Shown here: positions 6,316 through 6,421 of the stretch, in pieces
Layout of the letters: the number at the start of each line of letters is the position of its first letter
How positions within the stretch are numbered: the first letter of the stretch is position 1
Assembly (NCBI GenBank): GCA_031254175.1
Contig: JAIRUY010000145.1
Location: forward strand, 1 to 6,421
Direction: 5' to 3'
Length of the DNA: 6,421 nt
From: Treponema sp.
GTDB lineage: Bacteria; Spirochaetota; Spirochaetia; Treponematales; Breznakiellaceae
Notes under the pieces: generated by a model
Database searches by the model: none
Seen by the model: the letters and a program-made list of their open reading frames with translations, nothing else
What the model was told of the DNA's origin: nothing
Program-made: the position numbers and the translations under genes

Positions 6316-6421
6316 ATGAAAAATATCATTCCATACCGTGCGATTACTTTGGCGCGGAAAGAAATATATCAATATTTGCACACGCCGTCTTTTTACGGAG
6401 CAACAGTTTTTTTTCTTCTTT
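6316..6421 (+). CDS. ABC-2 type permease (GldF-like), 5' end only
   Basis: Only the first 35 codons are inside the window. They begin MKNIIPYRAITLARKEIYQY, then LHTPSFYG, and then enter a hydrophobic stretch ATVFFLL. A short cytoplasmic N-terminus with ARKE, then a small 'SP/PS-xY' turn, then the first membrane helix is the usual opening of GldF/ABC-2 permeases that pair with a GldA-like ATPase. ATG 6316 has GGGAG 7 bp upstream (6304-6308), inside the end of the ATPase gene, and starts 3 bp after the ATPase stop, so translation is probably coupled. It should form the membrane pore of the exporter with the preceding ATPase. The rest, and any GldG-like partner, lies outside the window. Confidence 0.75.
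   Translation, partial: MKNIIPYRAITLARKEIYQYLHTPSFYGATVFFLL

Overview
The window reads as ordinary bacterial chromosome, most probably from a spirochaete of the Treponema group. I base that on overall protein character (a MurD whose N-terminus reads GLGLHGGGLESARF, a genX-type EF-P ligase next to it, a Gld-like ABC exporter next to RNase Z) and on moderate GC content. This is recognition by eye, not a search, so the genus is tentative. No tRNA, rRNA, CRISPR array, insertion sequence or large repeat was seen.

Left part, minus strand (1-2019): murD starts at 2019 and runs leftward to 574. It is followed after 10 bp by an epmA/genX-like gene that starts at a TTG at 563 and leaves the window at base 1. 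The epmA Shine-Dalgarno overlaps the murD stop codon, so the two are likely cotranscribed and translationally coupled. The main surprise is an in-frame TAA at codon 49 of murD (1873-1875). The same reading frame is plainly MurD on both sides of it. Either this is a sequencing or assembly error, or an essential cell-wall gene has been broken by a single nonsense change (CAA to TAA is the simplest).

Right part, plus strand (2065-6421): five genes run the same way. They are a DUF2804-family protein (2065-3093), a six-helix membrane diguanylate cyclase with a GGEEF motif (3150-4319), ribonuclease Z (4373-5302), a Gld-type ABC ATPase (5326-6312) and the first 35 codons of its membrane partner (6316 to the window edge). 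RNase Z, the ATPase and the permease are closely packed (23 bp and 3 bp gaps) and are probably one transcription unit. The first two genes have 50-60 bp gaps and may have their own promoters. The 45-bp region between murD and the DUF2804 gene is a divergent promoter region.

The genes do not form one pathway: they cover cell-wall precursor synthesis, EF-P modification, c-di-GMP signalling, tRNA 3' maturation and export. I see no convincing novel system. The items most worth checking are the murD stop codon, possible leaderless starts for murD and rnz (each has a -10-like box 6-7 bp before its ATG and no Shine-Dalgarno), and the lack of an inhibitory I-site in the cyclase. All intergenic gaps are shorter than 60 bp, so no long gene-free stretch exists.
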